From Nonlabens sp. (GTDB lineage Bacteria; Bacteroidota; Bacteroidia; Flavobacteriales; Flavobacteriaceae), in assembly GCF_018401815.1 (NCBI RefSeq), contig NZ_JAGYKG010000001.1:770388-834387 (forward strand): a stretch of 64,000 nt of DNA, written 5' to 3'. Positions 38,124-48,639 of the stretch are shown in pieces. The position numbers and the translations under genes were made by a program. The notes under the pieces were generated by a model, which ran no database searches, was not told the origin of the DNA, and worked only from the letters and a program-made list of their open reading frames with translations. The first letter of the stretch is position 1. Every line of letters starts with the position of its first letter.

Positions 38124-39206
38124 ATGAGACATTACGCCTTCTTCATTCTATCCCTTATTTTAATTTCTTGTAACCAAAAAACTGGCCCCTCCTCTACGGA
38201 CACCAGCCGTTCTAAAACAACTCAACTTCCAGAACCAAAAACTAACGAATTTGCTTTAGTAATTCACGGTGGTGCTGGAACCATAAAAAAGGAGAACATG
38301 ACTCCAGAATTAGAGCTTCAGTATAGGGAAAAACTATCTGAAGCTATAAAAGCAGGACACGAGATCCTCAAAAATGGTGGAGATGCTATGGATGCTGTAG
38401 AAACAAGCATAAGAATTATGGAAGATTCTCCTTTGTTTAATTCTGGTAAGGGTGCTGTATTTACCCATGATGGGATCAACTCTTTAGACGCTAGTTTTAT
38501 GGATGGAAAGACCTTAAATGCAGGTGCTGTTGCCGGAGTAACCACCGTAAAAAATCCGATTTCTCTTGCCCGGAAAGTAATGACTGACTCAGAACATGTG
38601 TTACTGAGTGGCGCAGGAGCAGACGAGTTTGCAAAATCTCTTAGCTACGACAACATTGAATTAGTAGACAATAGCTACTTTTTTACAGAGAATAGGTACC
38701 AATCTTTGCAGCGAGTTCTGGCTAAAGAAAAAGAAAATGACCGCAAAACAGCTTTTTTAGAACTGGAAGATCCTTTTATTAAAGACTCTAAATACGGGAC
38801 TGTAGGTTGTGTTGCTCTAGATAAAAATGGAAATATCGCTGCTGGAACTAGCACTGGTGGTATGACTAATAAAAAATACGGCCGAATAGGTGATTCTCCT
38901 ATTATAGGCAGCGGTACCTATGCTAACAATGCCACCTGTGGGGTTTCTAGTACTGGACATGGAGAGTATTTTATTAGAGCACAAGTAGCTTATGACATTA
39001 GTGCATTAATGGAATATGGAGGTAAAAGACTTGAAGAAGCTACAGAAGAAGTGATCCAAAAAAAACTCGTCGATTTAGGCGGTACTGGTGGTATCGTTGC
39101 TTTAGATTATTTGGGCAATATCTCCATGGAGTTTAATACCGAAGGAATGTACCGCGCCATGATGGATGATCAAGGAACACTAACGGTCGGAATGTATAAG
39201 GAGTAA
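38124..39206 (+). CDS. Isoaspartyl peptidase/L-asparaginase (Ntn hydrolase), lipoprotein
   Basis: FALVIHGGAGTI, KYGTVGCVALDKNGNIAAGTSTGGMTNK; lipobox LILISC. Confidence 0.95.
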   Translation: MRHYAFFILSLILISCNQKTGPSSTDTSRSKTTQLPEPKTNEFALVIHGGAGTIKKENMTPELELQYREKLSEAIKAGHEILKNGGDAMDAVETSIRIMEDSPLFNSGKGAVFTHDGINSLDASFMDGKTLNAGAVAGVTTVKNPISLARKVMTDSEHVLLSGAGADEFAKSLSYDNIELVDNSYFFTENRYQSLQRVLAKEKENDRKTAFLELEDPFIKDSKYGTVGCVALDKNGNIAAGTSTGGMTNKKYGRIGDSPIIGSGTYANNATCGVSSTGHGEYFIRAQVAYDISALMEYGGKRLEEATEEVIQKKLVDLGGTGGIVALDYLGNISMEFNTEGMYRAMMDDQGTLTVGMYKE

Positions 39207-39362
39207 TCGAAGTATAAAGAATTTTTAAAATTCTGAAATCTTAGATATCAAAAAACTCGGACTTATTAGGCTACACACATAGAACGCCCCAAGCGACACA
39301 ATAAATTACTACAGGCAGACTTCGGTCTTCTCATTCTAAATTGAAATTGAAATAATACCCCA

Positions 39363-40124
39363 ATGAAAATCATCTCCTACAACGTAAACGGTATCAGAGC
39401 CGCAATGAAAAAAGACTTTATAGCATGGCTTACTGCGGCAAATCCGGATGTCCTTTGTTTACAAGAAATAAAAGCTCATAAAGATCAAATAGACACAGAA
39501 GCTTTTACTGCTGCTGGATATCAATACCAGTACTATTACAGTGCGCAGAAGAAAGGTTATTCTGGAACGGCCATTATTGCTAAAATAAAACCAGATCATA
39601 TAGAGTACGGCACTGGTATAAAGACCATGGATCATGAAGGAAGAAATATCAGAGCAGATTTTGGCGATATATCTGTAATGAGCATGTACTTGCCTAGCGG
39701 AACTAATGATGCGAGATTGAGCTTTAAATTTGAATATATGGAGCAATTTTTGGAGTATTCTAAAGAATTGAGAAAGAAATATCCCAATGTATTGATTTGT
39801 GGTGATTACAACATTTGTCATCAAGCCATCGATATTCACGATCCAGAACGTTTAAAAAACACATCTGGTTTCTTGCCAGAAGAACGTGAGTGGATGGATC
39901 GATTTGTAGAAAGTGGTTTTATAGATACGTTTAGAATCTTTAACGATCAGCCAGATCAGTATTCTTGGTGGAGTTATCGCGGTGGTTCTCGAGCGAGAAA
40001 TAAAGGCTGGAGATTAGATTATCACATGGTCAACGAAAGTTTGCAGGATCGTGTTAAAAGATCTGTAATCCTAAGTGAGGCAGTCCACAGTGATCACTGT
40101 CCAGTAATGGTGGAAATTGATTAA
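39363..40124 (+). CDS. xth: Exodeoxyribonuclease III
   Basis: MKIISYNVNGIRAA, LCLQEIKAH, DYHMVNESL, SDHCPVMVEID. Confidence 0.96.
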   Translation: MKIISYNVNGIRAAMKKDFIAWLTAANPDVLCLQEIKAHKDQIDTEAFTAAGYQYQYYYSAQKKGYSGTAIIAKIKPDHIEYGTGIKTMDHEGRNIRADFGDISVMSMYLPSGTNDARLSFKFEYMEQFLEYSKELRKKYPNVLICGDYNICHQAIDIHDPERLKNTSGFLPEEREWMDRFVESGFIDTFRIFNDQPDQYSWWSYRGGSRARNKGWRLDYHMVNESLQDRVKRSVILSEAVHSDHCPVMVEID

Positions 40125-40265
40125 TTCTGATGGTAAAATATCTCTATAGTCCTAGCTGGTCCAAGACAAATTTAGAAAAGGCTTTATAACACCGTCAGGA
40201 GTTCTCAAGCCACTGTTTTTGGAATGACCAATTGCTTCATTATTGGTTTTATATGAAATAAGAAT

Positions 40266-40943
40266 TTACAAATATCCCGGACGGCCTTCTAGGACGACTA
40301 CAAATTCCCCTTTGGGCTTTTTATGTTCAAAATGAGCAATAGCATTTGTTAGAGTGCCTCTAAAATGTTCTTCATATAGCTTAGTAATCTCTCGAGAAAT
40401 AGAAACCAGTCGTTCTTCACCGTAGTGCAATTTGAAGTCGGCTAAGGTTCTTAATAGTTTGTGAGGTGATTCATAGAAAACGATAGTTCTAGTTTCTTCT
40501 TTTAAAAATTCAAGACGTTTTTGCCTTCCCTTTTTTACGGGAAGAAATCCTTCAAAAACAAATTTATCGCAAGGCATTCCAGAAACTGTAAGTGCAGGGA
40601 CAAAAGCTGTAGCCCCCGGTAAAGATTGTACTTCTACTCCATTCTCTATGAGTTTTCTTGTCAGTAAAAAACCAGGATCGCTTATTCCTGGGGTACCCGC
40701 ATCTGTAATTAATGCCATGCTTTCTCCAGATTTGATACGACTTACAATGGTGTCACTTATCTTATGCTCGTTGTGCATATGGTAAGAAAGCATTTGTGTC
40801 GCAACGCCATAATGCTGCAATAACTTACCACTTGTTCTCGTATCCTCGGCAAGAATGAGGTCTACCTCTTTCAGTATTTCTACGCCTCGATAAGTCATGT
40901 CTTTTAAATTACCAATAGGTGTAGGAACAAGGAAAAGTTTCAT
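40266..40943 (-). CDS. rsmI: 16S rRNA 2'-O-ribose methyltransferase RsmI
   Basis: KLFLVPTPIGNLKDMTYR, AEDTRTSGKLL, ALITDAGTPGISDPGFLL. Confidence 0.96.
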   Translation of the reverse strand: MKLFLVPTPIGNLKDMTYRGVEILKEVDLILAEDTRTSGKLLQHYGVATQMLSYHMHNEHKISDTIVSRIKSGESMALITDAGTPGISDPGFLLTRKLIENGVEVQSLPGATAFVPALTVSGMPCDKFVFEGFLPVKKGRQKRLEFLKEETRTIVFYESPHKLLRTLADFKLHYGEERLVSISREITKLYEEHFRGTLTNAIAHFEHKKPKGEFVVVLEGRPGYL

Positions 40944-41040
40944 GTGTAGCATTTAGAGTGCAAATATAGAAAAGTTAGCATGGAAGAAGGTGCTTTAAAA
41001 CCCTCTTGATGGCTTTAAATAAAAACTAAACAAGACGTTA

Positions 41041-41073
41041 AGCCAAAGAAACTTCTTTACTATTTCTTTGGCT
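41041..41073. terminator. Hairpin in intergenic region, possible terminator
   Basis: AGCCAAAGAAActtctttactATTTCTTTGGCT. Confidence 0.45.
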
Positions 41074-41250
41074 GCAGTTCCATATCATAGGACAAATGAT
41101 CTGTAGTAGCTATTTTAAAGTATGTAATAAAAAGAGAAGAAGAAAAATCCAGAACGCTATTTTGAATTTTAAAGCTACTTGTTAACCTATTTAAGCAGAA
41201 TTAAATTAGAATGCTGAGGCCAAATAGCTTTCTAGAAGTATCTTTGCCCC

Positions 41251-41607
41251 ATGAGCAGAGATGAGCAATTAAAAGACCGGTGGATGCGCACCGTAGCGTT
41301 TTTTCAATCCCGATTTGCAGATGGAGATGAAATGGATCTTGATGCGATTCTATTTATAATAGGGGTGCAAGAATTAGGACAATTGCATCGCAAATTCAAA
41401 AAAGATGAAAAATTACAACTCATGCATATAGCTATATGTCGAGTATTAGAACCGTATGGTTACTATGAATTCTCTCATTATGATGATGATAAATGGCCTC
41501 ATTATGTAGTAAAAGAAAAATTACCTGCACTTAAAGCTGGAGAACAATCCTTATTGATGAAAGAAGCAATTGTCGAATATATGATAGTTAGTGAGGTTAT
41601 CGATTAG
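41251..41607 (+). CDS. Conserved-looking hypothetical protein
   Basis: 118-aa ORF with TATCTTTG promoter-like element just upstream. Confidence 0.75.
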   Translation: MSRDEQLKDRWMRTVAFFQSRFADGDEMDLDAILFIIGVQELGQLHRKFKKDEKLQLMHIAICRVLEPYGYYEFSHYDDDKWPHYVVKEKLPALKAGEQSLLMKEAIVEYMIVSEVID

Positions 41608-42503
41608 AGCCTCTTCTTCTCCCGAGTGACCAAGACTACCGCAACAATAATTATTGCTGTTGCAATAACTTGCCAAATATTAAACAATTCCCCATCTAAA
41701 ACCCCCCATGTCAATCCTATCACGGGCATTAAATAAGTAACAGAGCTAGCAAATACTGGAGAAGTCATTTGCACCAACTTATTGAACATCACTTTAGCCG
41801 CTACCGTTCCAAAAACACACAAGATAATGATATAAATAAAGCTTTGTTGAACTGCCGAGCTATCAAAATCAATGGAAGCACCATCTGCACTAAAAAAAAC
41901 AATAGTTGCCAGAGGTACTATAAATACAAAATTACCGGTCGCAATAGCAAGGGGTTGGATGTTTTGCAGGTATCTTTTTATAATATTTACATTACTGGCA
42001 TAACAAGTACAAGCAACGAGTATCAAGCCTGCAAAAAGATAGTTTTTTTCGGGATGGCTCTCCATACCTGCCAGGACTAATCCTATAGCTCCGACAAGAC
42101 CAATGATAACCCCTATGAATTGGTTGCGTGAGAAAGAAATACCAAAAAACAGCGCTCCCATAATTAAGGTTATTAATGGAACGGTAGAATTAAGTATGGC
42201 GCTTATAGCGCTATCGATTTGGGTTTGCGCGTAGGCAAATAAAAAAGCTGGAAAAAATGTTCCTAATAATCCAGAAAGCGCTAGCCATCGCCAGTCCTTT
42301 CTTTGTGTAACAGCAAATGATTTCCAACCTATAGAAATAAGTATAGCCCCAGAAATCATGGTGCGTAAAGCCCCTAATTGCAGAGGTTGCAATACTAAGC
42401 TTCCGCTATCTTGACCTAATGCTTTTTTGATTAAGATGAAAGAAGAGCCCCAAATCAAGCTTAGAATAACGAGGTAAAGGTACTTTAACTTAGAGTTGTC
42501 CAT
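41604..42503 (-). CDS. EamA/DMT superfamily transporter
   Basis: Ten TM pattern; SLIWGSSFILIKKAL...TLIMGALFFG. Confidence 0.92.
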   Translation of the reverse strand: MDNSKLKYLYLVILSLIWGSSFILIKKALGQDSGSLVLQPLQLGALRTMISGAILISIGWKSFAVTQRKDWRWLALSGLLGTFFPAFLFAYAQTQIDSAISAILNSTVPLITLIMGALFFGISFSRNQFIGVIIGLVGAIGLVLAGMESHPEKNYLFAGLILVACTCYASNVNIIKRYLQNIQPLAIATGNFVFIVPLATIVFFSADGASIDFDSSAVQQSFIYIIILCVFGTVAAKVMFNKLVQMTSPVFASSVTYLMPVIGLTWGVLDGELFNIWQVIATAIIIVAVVLVTREKKRL

Positions 42504-42579
42504 AGGTTTAAAAAGCGCAAAGGTTACATTTTAAACCATGGTAAATGCAAGGATTTTAACAAAGTGTTGTAAATAATAT

Positions 42580-43149
42580 TTATTCCTTCCACCTCAAGGT
42601 TTCCATCATTTTGACCATATCAGCTTTCACATAGTCTACTGCTGGAAGAATAGAGTCATAGTTTGGTTGTGTGTAAAAGTATAAGGAAGCTGTTAGAAAA
42701 TGCTTGGTACTATCAGTGACATAAAATTGAGCGTTAGAAGCTGCATCACCTTCTATTTCATACATCATACCGTAAGCATTATTAAGCCTATTAGCAAAGG
42801 GAAAGTCTACAATAACATCAGCTTTTTGATTGTGCTCATAGGATAGTTTTTGTCCGTCGATAAGCAATTGTCTGAGATTGTTTTCTATGGGTCTATAGTT
42901 GAGATATACCGTTGCTTCCATGGCAGGATATTCAATCTTCATAGAACAATCGCTTTTAGAGCGTACTCGTGCATACTCATTTACTTTAAAAGAAAAGGGA
43001 CAATTCATATCATCTGAACTCACATAATTCCCTTTTGGAAAATCAAGTGCTAACTGGCCACTAGGCTTGGGCAATACTTTTTGGTCATTACAACTGGAAA
43101 TCCCAAAGACCACCAACATTACCAATAGAATTCTTAAGCTAGTGTACAT
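42580..43149 (-). CDS. gldD: Gliding motility lipoprotein GldD
   Basis: Lipobox VFGISSC; KPSGQLALDFPKGNY; adjacent to gldE. Confidence 0.9.
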   Translation of the reverse strand: MYTSLRILLVMLVVFGISSCNDQKVLPKPSGQLALDFPKGNYVSSDDMNCPFSFKVNEYARVRSKSDCSMKIEYPAMEATVYLNYRPIENNLRQLLIDGQKLSYEHNQKADVIVDFPFANRLNNAYGMMYEIEGDAASNAQFYVTDSTKHFLTASLYFYTQPNYDSILPAVDYVKADMVKMMETLRWKE

Positions 43150-44471
43150 TTTATTTGTTTAATGCGTTTCTTATCCATGACTTCTACTAAAAAGGTCATG
43201 TTGTGAAAAGGTATTTGATCTAATTTTCTAGGAAAGTGACCGGTTTGTTCTAGTAAAAATCCGGCAAGGGTCTCTGATTCTCCTTTGCCATTCTCAAATA
43301 TGGAGATATCCTCTTCCTCTAAGTCTAAGACTCTATAGAAATCCTTTAATTGTGTTTTACCTTCAAAAACATAATTCTTATCGTCAAGCTTGGAATATAT
43401 TAAATCTTCCTCGTCAAACTCATCACTGATATCTCCAACGATCTCTTCTATAATATCTTCTAATGAAATCAGACCGCTCGTGCCTCCATATTCATCCACC
43501 ACTATAGCGATGTGCTTTTTCTTCTCTTGAAATTCTTGTAAAAGATCATCTAACTTTTTATTTTCAGGAACAAAGTAGGCTTCCCTGAGTAACTTTTTCC
43601 ATTCATAATTTTTACGATCTATATAAGGCAACAGATCTTTAACATACAAGACCCCTGTAATTTGATCTATGCTTTCGTAATAACAGGGTATTCGGGAGTA
43701 ACCATGCTCAATAACCTGAGGGATGATTTCTTTAAAAGGCAGGCTTTCATCAAGGGCAAAGACGTCAGTGCGATTGCGCATGACATTTTTGGTGTGCGTA
43801 TTACCAAAGCTTACAATCCCTTGGAGCAGTTGTTGTTCTTCATCGGTAGTATCATTACCATCTGTAAGTTCCAACGCCTGTGATAATTGAGAAACTGTTA
43901 TGTTGGACTTCTTACTTCCTAAACGGTCTTGTATTTGTAAGGTCACATAACGCATCGGTAGACTAATAAAACTAAATATTTTATCAAGAATATTTAGGGG
44001 TATCGCCATAAAACTGGAAAAAGTCTTTGGGTTTCGGTTAGCGTAAACCTTTGGGAAAATCTCACCAAACAATAAAATCAAAAAGGTTACAACGACAACT
44101 TCCATCACAAACCTAATATCTAGATCAAACTGAAAGCCAAAATCGATGGCGATAGGCTTCACTTTTTCCAACCAAGTGTCGCTGAGAATCCCAAAAATCA
44201 ATACCGAAGTGATGTTGATTGTATTATTTGCAATTAAAATAGTGGCCAATAATTTTTTGGGCCTCTTCAGGAGTTTTTTAATAATGCTACGCCGGGGAAA
44301 GTCTTGGCTTTCATCCTCTAACTCTGTATTAGAAAGGCTGAAAAAAGCAACCTCTGCCCCGCTGATCAAGGCACTCCCTATAAGCAGTAGTATGAAAACT
44401 ATTAAATACATCAATTGATCTCCACTGGAAATCATTAAAAGACTAAAAAAATGCGGTGAGTCAATATCCAA
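43134..44471 (-). CDS. gldE: Gliding-motility-associated CNNM/CBS-domain protein GldE
   Basis: CNNM domain, two CBS domains, CorC_HlyC-type C-terminus; VVDEYGGTSGLISLEDIIEEIVGDI. Confidence 0.93.
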   Translation of the reverse strand: MDIDSPHFFSLLMISSGDQLMYLIVFILLLIGSALISGAEVAFFSLSNTELEDESQDFPRRSIIKKLLKRPKKLLATILIANNTINITSVLIFGILSDTWLEKVKPIAIDFGFQFDLDIRFVMEVVVVTFLILLFGEIFPKVYANRNPKTFSSFMAIPLNILDKIFSFISLPMRYVTLQIQDRLGSKKSNITVSQLSQALELTDGNDTTDEEQQLLQGIVSFGNTHTKNVMRNRTDVFALDESLPFKEIIPQVIEHGYSRIPCYYESIDQITGVLYVKDLLPYIDRKNYEWKKLLREAYFVPENKKLDDLLQEFQEKKKHIAIVVDEYGGTSGLISLEDIIEEIVGDISDEFDEEDLIYSKLDDKNYVFEGKTQLKDFYRVLDLEEEDISIFENGKGESETLAGFLLEQTGHFPRKLDQIPFHNMTFLVEVMDKKRIKQIKCTLA

Positions 44472-44496
44472 TTAGAGTGAATTAATTCCTTTTAAA

Positions 44497-44994
44497 TTAA
44501 AATGGTAAATCATCGTCTTCACTTACATTACCACTGTCTGTTTGAGGCTGGCTATACGAATTAGGCGATGTATCTTTTTGCTCTGGAGCTTGTTGATGTT
44601 TTTGAGTTTCAGGTGTAGAACCACTTTGTGGTGAACTACTAGTTGTCGAGGATTCATTTTTAGGAGTTAAAAAAGTAAACTCTTGTACTTGAATTTCCGT
44701 AGTATACCGTTGTTGTCCATCTTCTCCAGTCCACTGTCTATTTTTAATACGTCCTTCTACATAAATTTTATCCCCTCTTTTTAGATACTTTTCACAAACT
44801 TCAGCAGCTTTATTTCTTACAACACAATTGTGCCACTCTGTGTTGGAAACGCGTTCTCCTGTGCTGCGATTTACATACTCTTCATTTGTAGCTAGAGGAA
44901 ATCTACCTATACAATTCCCCCCTTCAAAATATTTCATCTTTACTTCATCTCCTGTGTGACCTATCAAAATCACTTTATTAACAGTGCCTGCCAT
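44497..44994 (-). CDS. ssb: Single-stranded DNA-binding protein
   Basis: MAGTVNKVILIGHTGDEVKMKYF...NTEWHNCVV...C-terminal DDDLPF. Confidence 0.96.
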   Translation of the reverse strand: MAGTVNKVILIGHTGDEVKMKYFEGGNCIGRFPLATNEEYVNRSTGERVSNTEWHNCVVRNKAAEVCEKYLKRGDKIYVEGRIKNRQWTGEDGQQRYTTEIQVQEFTFLTPKNESSTTSSSPQSGSTPETQKHQQAPEQKDTSPNSYSQPQTDSGNVSEDDDLPF

Positions 44995-45114
44995 AATTTA
45001 ATTTGTATTGAATTTATAGAAATAGTCTTTTGTACGGTATTTAAAAAAGCAACCAAAGATAAGAAAAACGCCCATATCGCTTGAACCTTAGCAGTCCTAA
45101 TTTACAAAATACTT

Positions 45115-46158
45115 TTAGTTTCTTTGCCAGAATTTTTTCATAAATCGTTCTATTAAGACAGAAACAGGTTTTTGAAATGCTTCTTCAACAAGAACGGCAG
45201 TTTCAAGTTCTTCTTCTACCTTCACGACCCAAAAGTAAGCGTGAATCTTTCTATGAGATAGTTTATGAATAATGGGTTGTTGATTGTAGACGCTTTCGCG
45301 AAAGCGAGACTTTCCTACAACCTCTTTAAACACATCATGCCCAATAACTTCACTAGATAAAAGAGATCCATTTGCCTCTATGTAAGGAAACTCAAATAAT
45401 CCTGCCCAAATATTACTGTTATCTCGCTGGTTCATAATTGTTTTTCCTGAGGGAGTTTGCACAACTACATAATGATGGTAAAGACTTTTTACTTTGGCTT
45501 TTTTTAATTTTACAGGCAAATCTCTTACGGTATCTTCTTGAAAAGCCACACAATCCAATTTAAAAGGACAAGAACTACAATCAGGATTTTTAGGGGTGCA
45601 TTGCAATGCTCCAAACTCCATAATGGCTTGATTATGTGTAGCTGGCTCTTTTTTATTCAACAGTTTTGTAGCGAGCTCCTTGAACTGCTTTACTCCAGCA
45701 GGCACGTTAATAGGAGTAGAAATGCCATACAATCGAGACAATACTCGATACACATTACCATCCACTACAGGGACCACTTCATGAAAAGCAAAACTTGCAA
45801 TAGCTGCTGCTGTATAATCTCCAACTCCTTTAAGCCTTAATAAATCCTTATAATTGTCTGGAAACTTTAGGTCGTCCTCCACTATTTGTAAAGCAGCTGC
45901 TTGTAAGTTTCTAGCCCTGGAATAATAGCCCAATCCTTGCCATAACTTCAGCACTTCATCTTGGGGCGCAGCAGCTAGTTTCTCTACTGTTGGATAGGTT
46001 TTAACAAAACTTTGATAGTAAGGTAGGCCTTGCTGAACCCTTGTTTGCTGTAGAATCACTTCACTTAACCAAATAAAATATGGGTTTTCTGTATCTCTCC
46101 AGGGCAGTACTCTTTTGTTAACTATATACCAATCAACAAGTTGTCTTGAAAAGTTCAT
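45115..46158 (-). CDS. mutY: A/G-specific adenine glycosylase
   Basis: LPWRDTENPYFIWLSEVILQQTRV, VDGNVYRVLSRL, Cys cluster CTPKNPDCSSCPFKLDC; start chosen at MNFSRQL. Confidence 0.96.
   Translation of the reverse strand: MNFSRQLVDWYIVNKRVLPWRDTENPYFIWLSEVILQQTRVQQGLPYYQSFVKTYPTVEKLAAAPQDEVLKLWQGLGYYSRARNLQAAALQIVEDDLKFPDNYKDLLRLKGVGDYTAAAIASFAFHEVVPVVDGNVYRVLSRLYGISTPINVPAGVKQFKELATKLLNKKEPATHNQAIMEFGALQCTPKNPDCSSCPFKLDCVAFQEDTVRDLPVKLKKAKVKSLYHHYVVVQTPSGKTIMNQRDNSNIWAGLFEFPYIEANGSLLSSEVIGHDVFKEVVGKSRFRESVYNQQPIIHKLSHRKIHAYFWVVKVEEELETAVLVEEAFQKPVSVLIERFMKKFWQRN
45291..45306. repeat. Dispersed palindrome, in mutY
   Basis: Exact copy; read as SRFRES. Confidence 0.97.
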
Positions 46159-46290
46159 AAAATGCGTGTATTTTGACCCCTGCAATATATATCTTCTTAA
46201 ATTTTAATTGGTTAGGGATTTCATATTTAGTTTTTTAAGGTATATTTGCACGCTTATTAAATTTAACCCTAATTAAATTATATCTAACAA

Positions 46291-46581
46291 ATGACTAAAG
46301 CAGATATCGTATCCAAAATTTCAGACAAACTGGGAATGGAGAAGACTGATGTGCAGGCAACTGTAGAATCTTTCATGAATGAAGTGAAAGAATCTCTTGA
46401 AACTGGAGAAAATGTATATTTAAGAGGTTTCGGTAGCTTTATAGTAAAGACTAGAGCTGAGAAGACTGGACGTAACATTTCAAAGAACACCACTATTAAA
46501 ATCCCTGCCCACAATATACCAGCATTCAAACCAGCAAAAGTGTTTGTAGATGGAGTAAAATCAAACGTAAAAGTTAAGTAA
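46291..46581 (+). CDS. HU family DNA-binding protein
   Basis: MTKADIVSKISDKLGMEK...VYLRGFGSFIVKTRAEKTGRNI. Confidence 0.96.
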   Translation: MTKADIVSKISDKLGMEKTDVQATVESFMNEVKESLETGENVYLRGFGSFIVKTRAEKTGRNISKNTTIKIPAHNIPAFKPAKVFVDGVKSNVKVK

Positions 46582-46595
46582 AAAATATAAGAGAT

Positions 46596-46688
46596 ATGCC
46601 AAGCGGTAAAAAGAGAAAAAGACATAAGGTTGCAACGCACAAACGTAAAAAACGTCGTCGTGCTAATCGTCACAAAAAGAAAAAGTAG
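46596..46688 (+). CDS. 30-aa highly basic small protein (candidate small ribosomal or RNA-binding protein)
   Basis: Read directly: MPSGKKRKRHKVATHKRKKRRRANRHKKKK-stop, 14 nt after the HU stop; absent from the ORF track because of length. Confidence 0.75.
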   Translation: MPSGKKRKRHKVATHKRKKRRRANRHKKKK

Positions 46689-46850
46689 TCTAAGGCTACT
46701 TTTTGTATTTTAATAGTTCTTTGAAATAGGGTTGCAAATGACAACTCGTTTAACGTACAAGTACTAGATTGCTTGTACAATTTTAATTATAAACATACTT
46801 TACTATTTCTAATCGTTAGAAAAAGTGAGGTTATAAACATTACAGGAATT

Positions 46851-48395
46851 ATGGATAAAGAAATTATTATCCGTTCCAGTGCTACAAAAATCGATTATGC
46901 GCTAACTAAAAATGGTAGACTAGTCGAATTACACAAAGATGAAGAAAAAACTAAGTTTGCGGTAAGTGACATATTCATTGCAAAGTCACGAAAGGTTCTT
47001 TCAGGGCTCAACGCTACATTTGTAGATGTAGGCTATGAAAAAGACGGGTTTTTACACTATCACGACCTCGGTGTAAAATACCTAACCCAACTTAAATTTA
47101 CCAGACAAGTTTTGAGCGGTAGACGCAAAAATTTTGCACTTAAAGATATCAAATTTGAAAAAGATATAGAAAAACACGGTGCTATTGAAGATGCTATATC
47201 CCCTACACAACCCGTTCTTGTTCAAGTAGTTAAAGAACCTATTTCTACTAAAGGACCTCGCCTAAGTGCTGAGTTGTCTTTACCCGGTAGGTATGTCGTT
47301 CTCGTTCCTTTTTCTGACCGGATATCTATATCTCAAAAGATAGAAGATCGAGAAGAAAAAAGCAGACTAAAAAGACTTGTAAAAAGTATTAAACCTGAAG
47401 GATTTGGCGTTATTGTGCGCACCGTTGCTAAAGGTAAACTCGTAGCAGAGCTGGACCAAGATTTACAAAATCTTGTTGAAAAATGGGAAACCATGTGTAG
47501 TAAAATACACAAGGCACAATTCCCGACAAAGGTTATGACTGAAGTAAGTCGTACCAATTCCCTTATGAGAGATGTTTTTAATGATACGTACACTTCGATT
47601 GTCGTTGATGATGAAGAGGTGTTTCAAGAAATTAAAAACTATTTGAAAACTATTGCCCCACATAAAGAGTCCATTGTAAAATACCACAATCCGAGAACAT
47701 CTGTTTTTGAAAAATTTGGTATCGAACGACAAATCAAAACATCATTTGGACGTACCGTTTCTATGAGTAAAGGTGCTTACCTTGTTATAGAACATACAGA
47801 AGCCATGCATGTTATAGACGTCAACTCTGGAAATAGATCTAATAAAGCCGACAGTCAGGAAGACACCGCACTAGAAACCAACATGATCTCTGCAACTGAG
47901 ATTGCACGCCAGTTAAGGCTTAGAGATATGGGTGGAATCATTGTGGTCGATTTTATCGACATGCGCAAAGCAGAGAATCGCAAGAAACTTTACGAGCACA
48001 TCAGAGATGAAATGGCAGATGACCGTGCAAAACACAAGATCCTTCCTCCTAGTAAATTTGGTTTGATCCAGATTACTAGACAGCGTGTAAGGCAAGAAGT
48101 AAATATCAAAACTCGTGAGGAAAATCCTGACGGAAAAAACGGAGAAGAGATACAAGCTCCAATTCTCGTCATTCAGGAAATTACCGAAACATTAGAACGA
48201 CACCTTAAAGCTGGTGTAAAAAAGATAACGCTTAATGCACATCCTTTTATTGCCGCTTTTATAACTAAAGGTTATCCTTCTATTAGATCCAAGTGGTTCA
48301 TGAACCACAAAAAATGGATCAAGGTAGTACCTAGAGATGCCTATACTTATCTAGAATACAATTTCAAAGATAAAGATGGTAACGATCTTACTTAA
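46851..48395 (+). CDS. rng: Ribonuclease E/G family protein
   Basis: NATFVDVGYEKDGFLHYHDL, HVIDVNSGN, GGIIVVDFIDM; start chosen at MDKEIIIRSS. Confidence 0.95.
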   Translation: MDKEIIIRSSATKIDYALTKNGRLVELHKDEEKTKFAVSDIFIAKSRKVLSGLNATFVDVGYEKDGFLHYHDLGVKYLTQLKFTRQVLSGRRKNFALKDIKFEKDIEKHGAIEDAISPTQPVLVQVVKEPISTKGPRLSAELSLPGRYVVLVPFSDRISISQKIEDREEKSRLKRLVKSIKPEGFGVIVRTVAKGKLVAELDQDLQNLVEKWETMCSKIHKAQFPTKVMTEVSRTNSLMRDVFNDTYTSIVVDDEEVFQEIKNYLKTIAPHKESIVKYHNPRTSVFEKFGIERQIKTSFGRTVSMSKGAYLVIEHTEAMHVIDVNSGNRSNKADSQEDTALETNMISATEIARQLRLRDMGGIIVVDFIDMRKAENRKKLYEHIRDEMADDRAKHKILPPSKFGLIQITRQRVRQEVNIKTREENPDGKNGEEIQAPILVIQEITETLERHLKAGVKKITLNAHPFIAAFITKGYPSIRSKWFMNHKKWIKVVPRDAYTYLEYNFKDKDGNDLT

Positions 48396-48401
48396 AAACA
48401 C

Positions 48402-48437
48402 AAAACGCCTACAGGCTTTGATCTGTAGGCGTTTTTT
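48402..48437 (+). terminator. Terminator after rng
   Basis: AACGCCTACAGgctttgatCTGTAGGCGTTTTTTT. Confidence 0.9.
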
Positions 48438-48639
48438 TATGGAGTATTTTAAGGTTGTACATTTCCATTTCCCTAAGAAAATAGAAATTGATGCCTAATT
48501 TAATTCAGTGAGAAAGAAATAAGCATGTACCTTCCAAGATAGAACCGGTTGATCACAGGTGAATTTGGACACAATATTTTCTAAAATAATCAAATAGCCT
48601 CTTTAATAGCGTGTACCTTTGCAAAAAAAATTGAGTGCC

